From contig JODI01000045.1 of NCBI GenBank assembly GCA_000720805.1, forward strand, positions 6,003 to 70,002: DNA of 64,000 nt, written 5' to 3'. Made by a program: the position numbers and the translations under genes. Of this stretch, positions 25,880 through 33,567 are shown in pieces (within the stretch, counting starts at the first letter, position 1; each line of letters starts with the position of its first letter). Under the pieces are notes generated by a model that searched no databases, was not told where the DNA came from, and saw only the letters and a program-made list of their open reading frames with translations. The DNA is from Streptomyces violaceoruber (GTDB lineage: Bacteria; Actinomycetota; Actinomycetes; Streptomycetales; Streptomycetaceae).

Positions 25880-26100
25880 GTTCTGTCCACTGAGGTTGGT
25901 GACAGCAATCACGGTCGGGTGATCTTGAACGAGTGAGGGCCTTCCGGGTTCGGTGTGGATTGCGACATCGACATCGAACGACCAGAAGGCCCTCATGTCC
26001 CGCCGTAACGCACCCCTGACCGAGACCGGAGGCCTGCGTCTGGCCCGCTGCGTCGCCGACGACGGCTGGACCCTGCGCAGGGCCGCCGGACGCCACCGAC
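25880..26100 (+). mobile_element. truncated IS481-like insertion sequence, left end and transposase N-terminus
   Basis: From 25995 the frame MSRRNAPLTETGGLRLARC followed by VADDGWTLRRAAGR is the N-terminal helix-turn-helix of IS481-type transposases. The preceding 115 bases look like the left terminal and promoter region. After about 26094 the similarity stops abruptly and the catalytic domain is missing. The remaining bases up to 26230 are not recognisable. Confidence 0.72.
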
Positions 26101-26225
26101 ACGATCAGCGACAGCCACAGCCGCTCGATCCCCGACGGGTCCGCAGCACCGCTCGCACCGACGAACGCCAACGGCCACATCGGTGAACCGCCCCGACGGG
26201 CACCTGGGCAACGTCGTCACAGCAG

Positions 26226-26271
26226 GCCGGCAGACGACCTCATGACGTACGTTCCTTGAGCATCGCCCCAG
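26226..26271 (-). pseudogene. scrambled remnant of the hipA 5' end
   Basis: Read leftwards, CCTGGGGCGATGCTCAAGGA matches the start region of the HipA-like gene at 22.78 kb (CCTGGGAAAATGCTGAAAGA, 16 of 20 identical, including the ATG). It is followed at once by ACGTACGTCATGA, which in the intact gene lies about 30 codons further in (TYVMK). The piece is thus a hipA start with an internal deletion. It marks the right boundary of the inserted segment. Confidence 0.65.
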
Positions 26272-26418
26272 GTTACTGGCCGACAGCGAAGCGACAGCTG
26301 TGGCTTACGTCCCCCAGATCCCGAAGCGGTTTAGATTTCGACATCGTCTGAACAACCGGTGCCCGCAGGCCGTACCTCCCTGCAGACGCACGAAGCTTGC
26401 AATGAAGGGAACGTCAGC
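26272..26418. promoter_or_regulatory. upstream region of the Rieske lipoprotein gene
   Basis: About 150 bases. The stretch ACATCGTCTGAACA at 26341-26354 also occurs upstream of the 44.06-kb gene (43844-43857) and resembles the -10 part (CGTCT) of some ECF-sigma promoters. No matching GGAAC box is clear here. Confidence 0.3.
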
Positions 26419-26916
26419 ATGACGACCAGCGAATCGCTTCCCCCTGCTCCGGCGCCCGCTCGCCGTACCGTCGTGGCGGCGGTCGGCGCGGCCGGACTGG
26501 CCGTCGCACTGACCGCGTGTGGATCCTCCGACGACAGTTCCTCGGCCGACTCCTCCGACACCCAGGCCGGCGCGAACGCGAGCGGCGGCGACTCGGGTTC
26601 GAGCAGCAGCGCCTCGTCCGGCTCCGGCGGCACCGCGCTGGCGAAGACCTCGGACATCCCCGAGGGCGGCGGCAAGATCTTCAAGGACCAGGGCGTGGTG
26701 GTCACACAGCCGACGGCGGGCACCTACAAGGCGTTCTCGTCGAAGTGCACGCACCAGGGCTGTGCGGTGACCAGCATCACCAACGGCGTGATCGTCTGTC
26801 CCTGCCACAAGAGCGAGTTCTCGGTGGCCGACGGCAGCGTGAAGAAGGGGCCCGCGACGCAGCCGCTGGCCGCCGAGCAGATCAGCGTGAGCGGGGACTC
26901 GATCACGATGGCGTGA
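26419..26916 (+). CDS. Rieske [2Fe-2S] lipoprotein
   Basis: 165 residues from an ATG with GAAGGGA 8 bases upstream. The N-terminus ARRTVVAAVGAAGLAVALTACG is a signal with lipobox LTAC, and the preceding polar residues and paired arginines suggest Tat export, as expected for a pre-folded Fe-S protein. After a Ser/Gly linker the Rieske ligands are complete: CTHQGC and CPCHKSEF. It would be a small extracytoplasmic electron carrier; no partner oxidase is adjacent. Its 3' end overlaps the convergent isochorismatase-like gene by 14 bases. Confidence 0.92.
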   Translation: MTTSESLPPAPAPARRTVVAAVGAAGLAVALTACGSSDDSSSADSSDTQAGANASGGDSGSSSSASSGSGGTALAKTSDIPEGGGKIFKDQGVVVTQPTAGTYKAFSSKCTHQGCAVTSITNGVIVCPCHKSEFSVADGSVKKGPATQPLAAEQISVSGDSITMA

Positions 26917-27619
26917 GGCGTGCGCGCCGGGGACGGGGCCCGGACCGGGTGAAGCAGGCCAGCACCTCGTCCGTGGTCGCGACCGTGGCGACCAGCGCGA
27001 GGGTGTGGCGGACCATCGTCGGGGTGTAGTCGGACGGCACCCCGGCGATGGCGTCGGTCGGTACGACGACGGTGTAGCCGCGGTTGACGGCGTCGAAGAC
27101 CGCGTTGGGGATCGCCACGTTGGCGGACACGCCGGTCACGACCAGCGTGCGGCAGCCGAGGTTGCGCAGCAGCGCGTCCACCTCGGTGCCCTGGATCGGC
27201 GACAGCCCGTGCAGGCGTCGTACGACGAAGTCCTCCTCGGCGACCTCGACGGGTGCGGCGACACGGACCGCCGTGGTGCCGGACAGCTGCTGGACGGGCA
27301 GCCGTTCGGCGGCGCGGAAGAGGCGGGCGTTGCGGTTCGAGCCCCGGCCGTCCGGGCGGCGCTCGGCGATCGCGTGGATCACCTGGACGCCGCAGCCGTG
27401 CGCCGCTGCGACCAGGCGGGCCACATTGGCGAGGGCTCCGGAGGAGCGTGCCTCCTCGGCGAGTTCGGGCAGGGCGCTGTCGGGTCCGACCACGCCCTGC
27501 TGGCACTCGACGGTGAGCAGGACCGCGGTCACCGGGTCGAGGAGTTCGCTGAGCTGTTCGTACGGCGGCACGGCTCCCCCTGGTCCTGCGGGGTCTGGGG
27601 CGGTGAGACTAGCCACCAT
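26903..27619 (-). CDS. isochorismatase-like (cysteine hydrolase fold) protein lacking the catalytic triad
   Basis: 238 residues with the whole fold: LLTVECQQGVVG (strand 1), VIHAIAERRPDG, EDFVVRRLHGLSPIQGTEVD, LVVTGVSANVAIPNAVFDA and VVPTDAIAGV. The usual Asp-Lys-Cys triad is replaced: Asp in strand 1 by Glu, the Lys before the mid-domain by Arg, and the nucleophile position (normally NVCV) by Ala (NVAI). It may be a binding protein or use a different chemistry. It diverges from a PPOX-fold flavoprotein gene across a strong palindrome. Confidence 0.82.
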   Translation of the reverse strand: MVASLTAPDPAGPGGAVPPYEQLSELLDPVTAVLLTVECQQGVVGPDSALPELAEEARSSGALANVARLVAAAHGCGVQVIHAIAERRPDGRGSNRNARLFRAAERLPVQQLSGTTAVRVAAPVEVAEEDFVVRRLHGLSPIQGTEVDALLRNLGCRTLVVTGVSANVAIPNAVFDAVNRGYTVVVPTDAIAGVPSDYTPTMVRHTLALVATVATTDEVLACFTRSGPRPRRARLTPS

Positions 27620-27650
27620 TGCGTCAGGACGGAAGACGTCCCATCCTTTT

Positions 27651-27690
27651 CTGACGTGATGTCAGAGGATCTCCTCTGACACGACGTGAG
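27651..27690. promoter_or_regulatory. 20-bp inverted repeat between divergent isochorismatase-like and PPOX genes
   Basis: GTCAGAGGA-TC-TCCTCTGAC at 27661-27680 is a perfect inverted repeat with 9-base arms. It is flanked on both sides by GACGTGA in direct orientation (27653-27659 and 27683-27689). The element lies between the two starts (27619 and 27707), an ideal place for one regulator to control both genes. Confidence 0.65.
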
Positions 27691-27706
27691 AGAAAGAGGG
27701 GGCCGT

Positions 27707-28174
27707 ATGACCGTCACGCAGCGCCGGGGCCGGAAGATCATGATGACGCCGGGTGAGCTGGACGAGTTCCTCACGAGTCAGCGCACCTGCCGGGTCGCCA
27801 CCGTGTCCGCGAGCGGCGCGCCTCATGTCAGCACCCTCTGGTTCGCCTGGGACGGCACCTCGATGTGGCTGTACTCGGTGGTGCGCAGCAAACGCTGGAC
27901 CGATCTGCGACGCGATCCACGGGTCGCGATCGTGGTCGACACCGGTGAGGAGTACGACGAGCTGCGCGGCGTCGAGCTGTCCGGGGCCGTGGACTTCGTG
28001 GGCGAGGCCCCGCGCACCGGCGAGCTGTGCGCGGAGCTCGACCTTCCGGAGACGTTGTTCGCGCGGAAGAACTTCCGCCTGGAGGAGATGCCGCACGACG
28101 GCCGGCACGCGTGGATACGGCTGACGCCCGAGAAGATCGTCTCCTGGGACTTCCGGAAACTGGGGCCGGCCTGA
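27707..28174 (+). CDS. pyridoxamine 5'-phosphate oxidase-fold (PPOX) flavoprotein family protein
   Basis: 155 residues. LDEFLTSQRTCRVATVSASG, APHVSTLWFAWDGTSMWLY, RSKRWTDLRRDPRVAIVVDTG and a C-terminal IRLTPEKIVSWDFRK are the split-barrel flavin-binding fold (F420- or FMN-type). GAGGGG precedes the ATG. Such proteins reduce diverse substrates or bind cofactor. The divergent isochorismatase-like neighbour suggests a joint small-molecule pathway. Its stop is one base from the stop of the convergent LysR gene. Confidence 0.86.
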   Translation: MTVTQRRGRKIMMTPGELDEFLTSQRTCRVATVSASGAPHVSTLWFAWDGTSMWLYSVVRSKRWTDLRRDPRVAIVVDTGEEYDELRGVELSGAVDFVGEAPRTGELCAELDLPETLFARKNFRLEEMPHDGRHAWIRLTPEKIVSWDFRKLGPA

Positions 28175-28175
28175 T

Positions 28176-29078
28176 TCACCCGACCTTCTCGGCGGCGGCC
28201 CCCAGGGCCTCGACCGCCGCCCGGATCGACGGGCGGCGGTCGGCGTCCGCCCGCCACACCGCGTAGACGTACCGGTGGACGCGGTGCCGCACCGGCACCG
28301 CCCGCACCCCGGCCGGCATCGGGTCGCGCCCGAGCCGGGGCGCGACGCAGACGCCCAGCCCGGCGGCGACCAGCGCGAGCTGGGTGTGGTGTTCCTCGGC
28401 GCAATGGGCGATCCGGGGCTCCATGCCCTTGGCGCGCAACGTGTAGAGCAGCCACTCGTGGCAGAACTCGCCCTCCGGCCAGGCGACCCACTCGTCCTCC
28501 GCGAAGTCCTCCAGGTCGACCTCCTCGCGGTCGGCGAGCGGGTGGTTCACGGCCATGGCGATCTCCACAGGGTCGTCGAGGATCGACGCCTTGGCGAGGC
28601 CCTGCGGCATGGGCAGCGGCTTGTTGTACCAGTCCAGGACGACCGCGAGGTCGGCGTCGCCCCGCAGCACGGCGTTGACCCCGTCCTCGGGCTCCAGTTC
28701 GCGCGAGCTCAGGCGCAACGCCGGGTGGGCGGCGCGCAGACCGGTGAGCGCCTCGGGGAACAGCCCCCGCAGAGCGGTCGGGAACGCGGCCAGCCGCAGC
28801 TCGCCGACGACCTGGCCGCGTTGTGCCTCCAGGTCGGACTGGGCGACTTCGACCTGCGACAGGATGCGTGCCGCGTGGTCGGCGAGCAGCCGGCCCGCGT
28901 CCGTGAGCCGCACTCCGCGCCCGTTCTTGGCCAGCAGCTGCTGTCCGACCTCCCGCTCCAGCTTGGACATCTGCTGCGAGACGGCCGAGGTCGTGATGTG
29001 CAGCCCCTCAGCGGCGCCGCTGACCGAGCCGTGCCGGGCGAGGGCGTCGAGGGTGCGCAGGCGCTCCAGGTTCAACAT
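28176..29078 (-). CDS. LysR family transcriptional regulator
   Basis: 300 residues. HTH MLNLERLRTLDALARHGSVS and GLHITTSAVSQQMSKLEREV, then the co-inducer domain with LRLAAFPTALRGLFP and VVLDWYNKPLP. It faces a DMT-family exporter gene across 74 bases that contain an ATCTCG-N9-CGAGAT repeat, the typical layout of a LysR regulator controlling a divergent exporter. Confidence 0.92.
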   Translation of the reverse strand: MLNLERLRTLDALARHGSVSGAAEGLHITTSAVSQQMSKLEREVGQQLLAKNGRGVRLTDAGRLLADHAARILSQVEVAQSDLEAQRGQVVGELRLAAFPTALRGLFPEALTGLRAAHPALRLSSRELEPEDGVNAVLRGDADLAVVLDWYNKPLPMPQGLAKASILDDPVEIAMAVNHPLADREEVDLEDFAEDEWVAWPEGEFCHEWLLYTLRAKGMEPRIAHCAEEHHTQLALVAAGLGVCVAPRLGRDPMPAGVRAVPVRHRVHRYVYAVWRADADRRPSIRAAVEALGAAAEKVG

Positions 29079-29109
29079 GTAAGCAATACTACGAGGTACT
29101 CCTCTAGAA

Positions 29110-29130
29110 ATCTCGATTGTGCTACGAGAT
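29110..29130. promoter_or_regulatory. LysR binding-site candidate
   Basis: ATCTCG at 29110-29115 and CGAGAT at 29125-29130 form an inverted repeat with 9 bases between, close to the T-N11-A form expected for LysR proteins. A second, partly symmetrical ACGAGG-TAC-TCCTCT lies just left of it (about 29090-29105), over the LysR promoter. Confidence 0.55.
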
Positions 29131-29152
29131 CGCTCCGGTCATCGTTGTCCGC

Positions 29153-30136
29153 ATGACCACCGCGACCTCCACTTCCGCCTCCGTCTCCACGTCCACCTCT
29201 CACTCCGCCGTTCGTCCTCGCCACCCTCGTTCTCGTCCTCGTCCGTCTCTCGACTGGCGGCTGCGTTTCGGCGCCCTCTCCCTCGTCTGGGGCTTCAGTT
29301 TCCTGCTCATCAAGGTGGGCACCGACGGGTACGCCCCCTTCCAGGTCACGCTGGGCCGCCTGGTGTTCGGCACGGCGGTGCTCGCCGCGGCGATGGCGGT
29401 CAGGCGGGAGCGGCTGCCACGGGGCACGCGCACCTGGGCGCATCTGGCGGTCGCCGCCCTGCTGCTCAACGCGCTGCCGTTCTCGCTGTTCGCCTACGCC
29501 GAGCTGACGATCCCGTCCACCCTCGCCCGTATCTGCAACGCGACCTCGCCGCTGTGGGGCATGGCACTGTCCGTGGTCGCCCTCTCCGAGGACCGGCCCA
29601 CACGCGTCCGGGTCGCGGGTCTGGGCCTCGGCTTCCTGGGCGTCCTGACGGTTCTCGGCGCCTGGCAGGGCTTCCAGGGCCTGGACGCCACGGGCACCGC
29701 GATGGCCCTGCTGGCCTCCCTCAACTACCCGATCGGCTGGATCTACGTCCGCCGCACCCTGGCCGGCTCCGGCCACTCGAACCTGTCCCTGACCGGCGCC
29801 CAACTGCTGCTGGCCACGCTCCAACTGGCGGTCGTCACCCCGCTGTTCACGAGCGTTCCGGGCCACTTCCCGCTGGTCCCGCTGCTTGCCGTGGCCGCGC
29901 TGGGAGCCCTCGGGACGGGGCTCGCCGTACTCGTCCAGTACGGCTTGGTCGCCGAGGTCGGTCCGACGACGGCCCAGATGGTCACGTACTTCATCCCGGT
30001 CATCGCGACGGGCGCCGGTGTCGCGGTCCTCGGCGAGTCGCTGAGCTGGTCGACCCCGGTCGGCGCGGTGATCGTGCTGGCGGGCGCGGCGCTCACCCAG
30101 GTCAGGCCGAAGGCCGATCCACAGCTGAAGCCTTAG
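29153..30136 (+). CDS. EamA/DMT family transporter
   Basis: 327 residues with about ten membrane helices in two EamA repeats (LRFGALSLVWGFSFLLIKVG and NYPIGWIYVRRTLAG...TALAVLVQYGLVAEVGPTTAQM). The N-terminus before the first helix is an unusual Thr/Ser run followed by Arg/Pro, so the exact start is uncertain; the ATG at 29153 is the first in the divergent gap. Members export amino acids, purines or drugs. Probable regulator: the divergent LysR gene. Confidence 0.86.
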   Translation: MTTATSTSASVSTSTSHSAVRPRHPRSRPRPSLDWRLRFGALSLVWGFSFLLIKVGTDGYAPFQVTLGRLVFGTAVLAAAMAVRRERLPRGTRTWAHLAVAALLLNALPFSLFAYAELTIPSTLARICNATSPLWGMALSVVALSEDRPTRVRVAGLGLGFLGVLTVLGAWQGFQGLDATGTAMALLASLNYPIGWIYVRRTLAGSGHSNLSLTGAQLLLATLQLAVVTPLFTSVPGHFPLVPLLAVAALGALGTGLAVLVQYGLVAEVGPTTAQMVTYFIPVIATGAGVAVLGESLSWSTPVGAVIVLAGAALTQVRPKADPQLKP

Positions 30137-30137
30137 C

Positions 30138-30240
30138 CATGGCCCACGACCGCGGTTCTGACCATGAGGTCCTGGTCATGACCCACGACCGCGGTCCTGA
30201 CCAGGGAGTCCTGGTCATGGCCTACGACCCCGGTCCTCGC
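30138..30240. repeat. 39-bp tandem repeat, about 2.6 copies
   Basis: Units starting CATGRCCCACGACC begin at 30138, 30177 and 30216; the third fades out. 39 bp is 13 codons, and in one forward frame the units read MAHDRGSDHEVLV and MTHDRGPDQGVLV. There is no ribosome site and the frame runs antisense into the next gene, so coding is unlikely. It lies immediately after the exporter stop, between convergent genes. Confidence 0.8.
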
Positions 30241-30285
30241 CACAACCCCCGACCGGCGCCCTGGGCACAGCGCACGAACGAAGCC

Positions 30286-31617
30286 CTAGCCATAGCTGCG
30301 CATCGGGGCCGGTCCCACCGCGGAGGCGATCGCGTCCGCGAGCGGGCCGGCCTCTTCGGCGGTGAGGGTCGAGACGGTGACCCGGATGCCGGGCGGCGCG
30401 CTCTTCCGGAAGCGGGCGCCGGGTGCGACGGCCCAGCCGGAGTGCAGCAGACGGGCCACGACACCCGTCTCGTCGGGAACGGTGACCCACACGTTCATGC
30501 CGCTGCGCCCGTGGGCCGTGACGCCACGCTCGGCGAGGGCGTCGATCAGCGCCTCCCGCCGGCTCCGGTAAGCGGCCGCCACCGCAGGTCCGTCCACGGC
30601 GCCGTCGGCCCACAGCCGGACCACGGCCCGCTGCGTCAGCAGGCTCACCCAGCCCGGCCCGAGGCGCTGCCGTCCTCGCACCCGGTCGACGGTGACGGTG
30701 TCCCCGGTCAGCACGGCGAGCCGCAGGTCGGGGCCGTAGGCCTTGGCGACCGAGCGGACGAAGGCCCAGTGGCGTGTCACGCCGGCCAGCGGGTGCAGCG
30801 GCAGGTCGACGATGCCGTGGCCGTGGTCGTCCTCGATCAGCAAGGTCGCGGGGTGCGCGGCCAGGACGGAACGCAGGGCGCCCGCCCGCCGGGCGCTCAC
30901 GGAGGCCCCGGTGGGGTTCTGCGCGCGATCGGTGATGACGACGGCCCGCGCGCCCGCAGCCAGGGCGGCGCGCAGGTCGTCGGGCAGCGGCCCCTCGTCG
31001 TCGACGCCGACGGGGAGCGTACGCAGTCCGAGTGCCGGAACGAGATCGAGGGTCCGGCCCCAGCCCGGGTCCTCGACCGCGACGCCGTCGCCCGGTTTGA
31101 GGTGCGCGGCGAGGACGCGTTCGACGGCGTCCAGCGATCCGGAGGCCACGGTGAGCGGTCCGGCCGGCACAGCGTCCGCGTCGAGGTCGGCCCGGGCGAG
31201 CCGCGCCAGCTCCGGCTCCACGGGCTCGGCCCCGTACAGGACAGGCTGCCGGTCGCCCTGCTCGGCCGCCGCCGCGAACGCCTGCGTGAGCGGCGGCAGC
31301 AGGGCGGGATCCGGATTGCCGTCGGACAGGTCGCGCACCCCTGCCGGTACGTCCGCGCGCGTCATCTCGCGACTCGTCGTGGCGGGCTTGGACCGCACCC
31401 GGCTGCCCCGGCGTCCGGCGGTCTCGATGACTCCACGCTCGCGCAACGTGCGGTAGGCGGCGGCGACCGTGTTCGGGTTCACGCCGAGCGTGGCCGCCAA
31501 CTCACGCATGGGCGGCAGCAGTTGACCCGGCTCCAGCTCACCGGCGCCCACCGCGCGTTCGACGCTCGCGGAAATGTCCGCCGCACGCCGGCCTTCGATC
31601 GGATATTCTCCTAGCAC
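30286..31617 (-). CDS. MocR/PdxR-type GntR regulator with aminotransferase domain
   Basis: 443 residues from a GTG. Residues about 1-75 are a GntR winged helix (QLLPPMRELAATLGVNPNTV, AAAYRTLRERGVIETAGRRG). The rest is a fold-type I aminotransferase with the PLP lysine in RSVAKAYGPDLR and the YGAEPVEPELA, NPTGASVSARR and EDDHGHGIVD motifs. MocR proteins sense PLP or related compounds. The divergent PPOX gene starts only 35 bases away, and a perfect palindrome lies between them. Confidence 0.9.
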   Translation of the reverse strand: MLGEYPIEGRRAADISASVERAVGAGELEPGQLLPPMRELAATLGVNPNTVAAAYRTLRERGVIETAGRRGSRVRSKPATTSREMTRADVPAGVRDLSDGNPDPALLPPLTQAFAAAAEQGDRQPVLYGAEPVEPELARLARADLDADAVPAGPLTVASGSLDAVERVLAAHLKPGDGVAVEDPGWGRTLDLVPALGLRTLPVGVDDEGPLPDDLRAALAAGARAVVITDRAQNPTGASVSARRAGALRSVLAAHPATLLIEDDHGHGIVDLPLHPLAGVTRHWAFVRSVAKAYGPDLRLAVLTGDTVTVDRVRGRQRLGPGWVSLLTQRAVVRLWADGAVDGPAVAAAYRSRREALIDALAERGVTAHGRSGMNVWVTVPDETGVVARLLHSGWAVAPGARFRKSAPPGIRVTVSTLTAEEAGPLADAIASAVGPAPMRSYG

Positions 31618-31628
31618 AAAGCCAATTA

Positions 31629-31640
31629 TGCACTAGTGCA
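31629..31640. promoter_or_regulatory. palindrome TGCACTAGTGCA between MocR and PPOX genes
   Basis: This perfect 12-bp palindrome fills most of the gap between the divergent starts and touches an ATG at 31641. Binding here would block both promoters at once. Confidence 0.6.
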
Positions 31641-31652
31641 ATGGAGACCGCC

Positions 31653-32333
31653 ATGCAGGGGACCCCGCAGACGACGCCGCCCGCCGCCTACGCCACCACC
31701 GACCGTACGGTCCCCACACGCTCCCCCGACCGGGCCTCCTACGACAAGGACCTGGTGCACGCGATACTCGACGAGGGCTACGTCTGCCACCTCGGCTTCG
31801 TCCGCGACGGCGCGCCGGTCGTCCTGCCCACGCTGTACGCCCGGGTCGGCGAGCGGCTCTACGTCCACGGCTCGACCGGCTCGCGTCCGCTGCGGATGAC
31901 GGGACAGGCCGACCCGGGCCTGCCGGTGTGCCTGACCGTCACGCATGTGGACGCGCTGATCCTGGCCCGATCGGCCTTCCACCACTCGATCAACTACCGC
32001 TCCGTGGTGGTGCACGGCGTCGCCCACGACGTGACCGACCCCGAGGAGAAGCGGATGGTCCTGGACGCGCTGGTCGACCATGTCGTCCCCGGCCGGGCCG
32101 CCGACTCAAGGCCCGCCAACCGGAAGGAACTCGCGGCCACCGCCGTGATCCGCCTCGACCTGAACGAGGTCTCCGCCAAGCTCCGGACCGGCGGCGTCAA
32201 CGACGAACCCGAGGACCTCGCCCTCCCGCACTGGGCCGGCGTCGTCCCCCTCCGCAAGGGCTACGACACCCCGGTCGCCGACGCCGGCCTGGCCCCCGGC
32301 ACCGAACTCCCGGATTATCTGGCGATGTTCTGA
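31653..32333 (+). CDS. pyridoxamine 5'-phosphate oxidase family protein
   Basis: 226 residues from the ATG at 31653, chosen because GGAGA lies 5 bases upstream; an ATG at 31641 would add four residues. The fold is shown by GYVCHLGFVRDGAPVVLPTL, YVHGSTGSRPLR, AFHHSINYRSVVVHG and a C-terminal GYDTPVADAGL region. This is the larger, nitroimidazole-resistance (NimA)-like branch of the PPOX superfamily. It probably binds flavin. Control by the divergent PLP-binding MocR protein suggests a link to vitamin B6 or amino-acid metabolism. Confidence 0.87.
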   Translation: MQGTPQTTPPAAYATTDRTVPTRSPDRASYDKDLVHAILDEGYVCHLGFVRDGAPVVLPTLYARVGERLYVHGSTGSRPLRMTGQADPGLPVCLTVTHVDALILARSAFHHSINYRSVVVHGVAHDVTDPEEKRMVLDALVDHVVPGRAADSRPANRKELAATAVIRLDLNEVSAKLRTGGVNDEPEDLALPHWAGVVPLRKGYDTPVADAGLAPGTELPDYLAMF

Positions 32334-32339
32334 AGCGGG

Positions 32340-32362
32340 GGCCCTCCGGACGTACGAGGGCC
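32340..32362 (+). terminator. terminator hairpin after the PPOX gene
   Basis: GGCCCTC and GAGGGCC form a 7-bp stem with a 9-base loop, starting 7 bases after the stop codon. Confidence 0.6.
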
Positions 32363-32405
32363 GCCGCCCACGCCATCCCGTCATGGCCGTCATCCCGCCA
32401 TGCCG

Positions 32406-33353
32406 TCACACGAGCACCGGCTCCTCGTCCGCCGCGCCGCCCCGGGCCTCCGCCACCGCGAGCCCCGCGACCGAGGCGAGCAGCAGCACGGTCCCGGTGA
32501 GCGTCGAGGCGGTGAGCCGCTCCCCCAGCAGGACGACGGCCAGCACCGCGGCGCTCACCGGCTCCAGCAACATGATCACGGACACGGTGGCGGGCCGTAC
32601 GACGGCGGCGGCCGCGAAGTACAGGGCGTAGGCGAGCGCAGTGGGGACGGCCGCGATGTAGGCCACCAGCCACAGCAGCCGGCCCGGTTCGGCGGTGTGC
32701 GGCACCAGGCCCTCGGCCAGCGCGAACGGCAGCAGGCACAGACTGGTGACGGCGAACGTCGCCACGGACGTACTCGCGGCGTCCACCCCGCCGTCGCGGC
32801 CCCACCGGCGGGTGAGCAGCGTCATCACGCAGCAGCCGGCCGCCGACAGCAGCCCCAGCAGGACACCCCACGGGCGCACGGTCGCGCCCCCGCCGCCGAG
32901 GATCAGCACCCCGAGTCCGGCGAGCGCCCCGCCGACGGCGACGATCCCGCCCCGCCCGAGCCGCTCCCCCAGGGTCAGCCGCGAGCCGAGCGCGATGAGG
33001 ACGGGACCCGCGCCCAGGGTGACGACGGTGGCCACGGCGAGACCGGTGGCGGCGACGGCCGCGAAGTAGGCCGTCTGGAACACGGCCAGCCCGACACCGG
33101 TGGCACCGGCCCGCAGCACCCTGCGCCGCAGGGGTTGCGTGTCGGCGGCCCGGGCTCGCGGGCGCAGCAGGCGAGCGGCGGCCAGCAGCACGAGCCCGGC
33201 GGCACAGCGCCAGAAAGACAGGGCGACGGGCCCGATGTCACTGGCCCGGTAGGCCAGGGAGCCGGCCGCGCCCGCGGTGCCCCAGGCGACACCGGCGACG
33301 ATCAGATAGGAGAGGCCTCGCCCTACGGGCAGGCCGACAGCAGCATTCGACAC
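32406..33353 (-). CDS. EamA/DMT family transporter
   Basis: 315 residues from a GTG with GGAGA 6 bases upstream. About ten helices; repeat 1 starts [20 protein letters not shown] and repeat 2 [20 protein letters not shown], ending with [20 protein letters not shown]. Family members are exporters of metabolites. The next gene upstream encodes another EamA protein in the same direction, about 215 bases away; the two share only family-level similarity, so this is not a recent duplication. Confidence 0.87.
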   Translation of the reverse strand: MSNAAVGLPVGRGLSYLIVAGVAWGTAGAAGSLAYRASDIGPVALSFWRCAAGLVLLAAARLLRPRARAADTQPLRRRVLRAGATGVGLAVFQTAYFAAVAATGLAVATVVTLGAGPVLIALGSRLTLGERLGRGGIVAVGGALAGLGVLILGGGGATVRPWGVLLGLLSAAGCCVMTLLTRRWGRDGGVDAASTSVATFAVTSLCLLPFALAEGLVPHTAEPGRLLWLVAYIAAVPTALAYALYFAAAAVVRPATVSVIMLLEPVSAAVLAVVLLGERLTASTLTGTVLLLASVAGLAVAEARGGAADEEPVLV

Positions 33354-33567
33354 GTGATTCTCTCCGCAGACGCGCGCAGGGCGCGTCCTTCGCAGAGGCA
33401 CGCCTGGCGCGGAAGTTCGGGAAGGACGCCCGCTCGGCGGGGTCCACGGACTTCTTCTGCGGGCAGCACCGTCACGCCCCGCAGCGCGCGGGGCGTGGTT
33501 TCCGGAGGGCCCGCCTCAGGCGGCCGGCGGCGGAAGAACTAGTGCGTGGGAATGCATGATCGGCAGC

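Noticed and set aside
29119..31614. An 831-codon frame covering the DMT exporter in another frame and antisense to the MocR gene.
   Set aside because: No family resemblance, no ribosome site; explained by composition.
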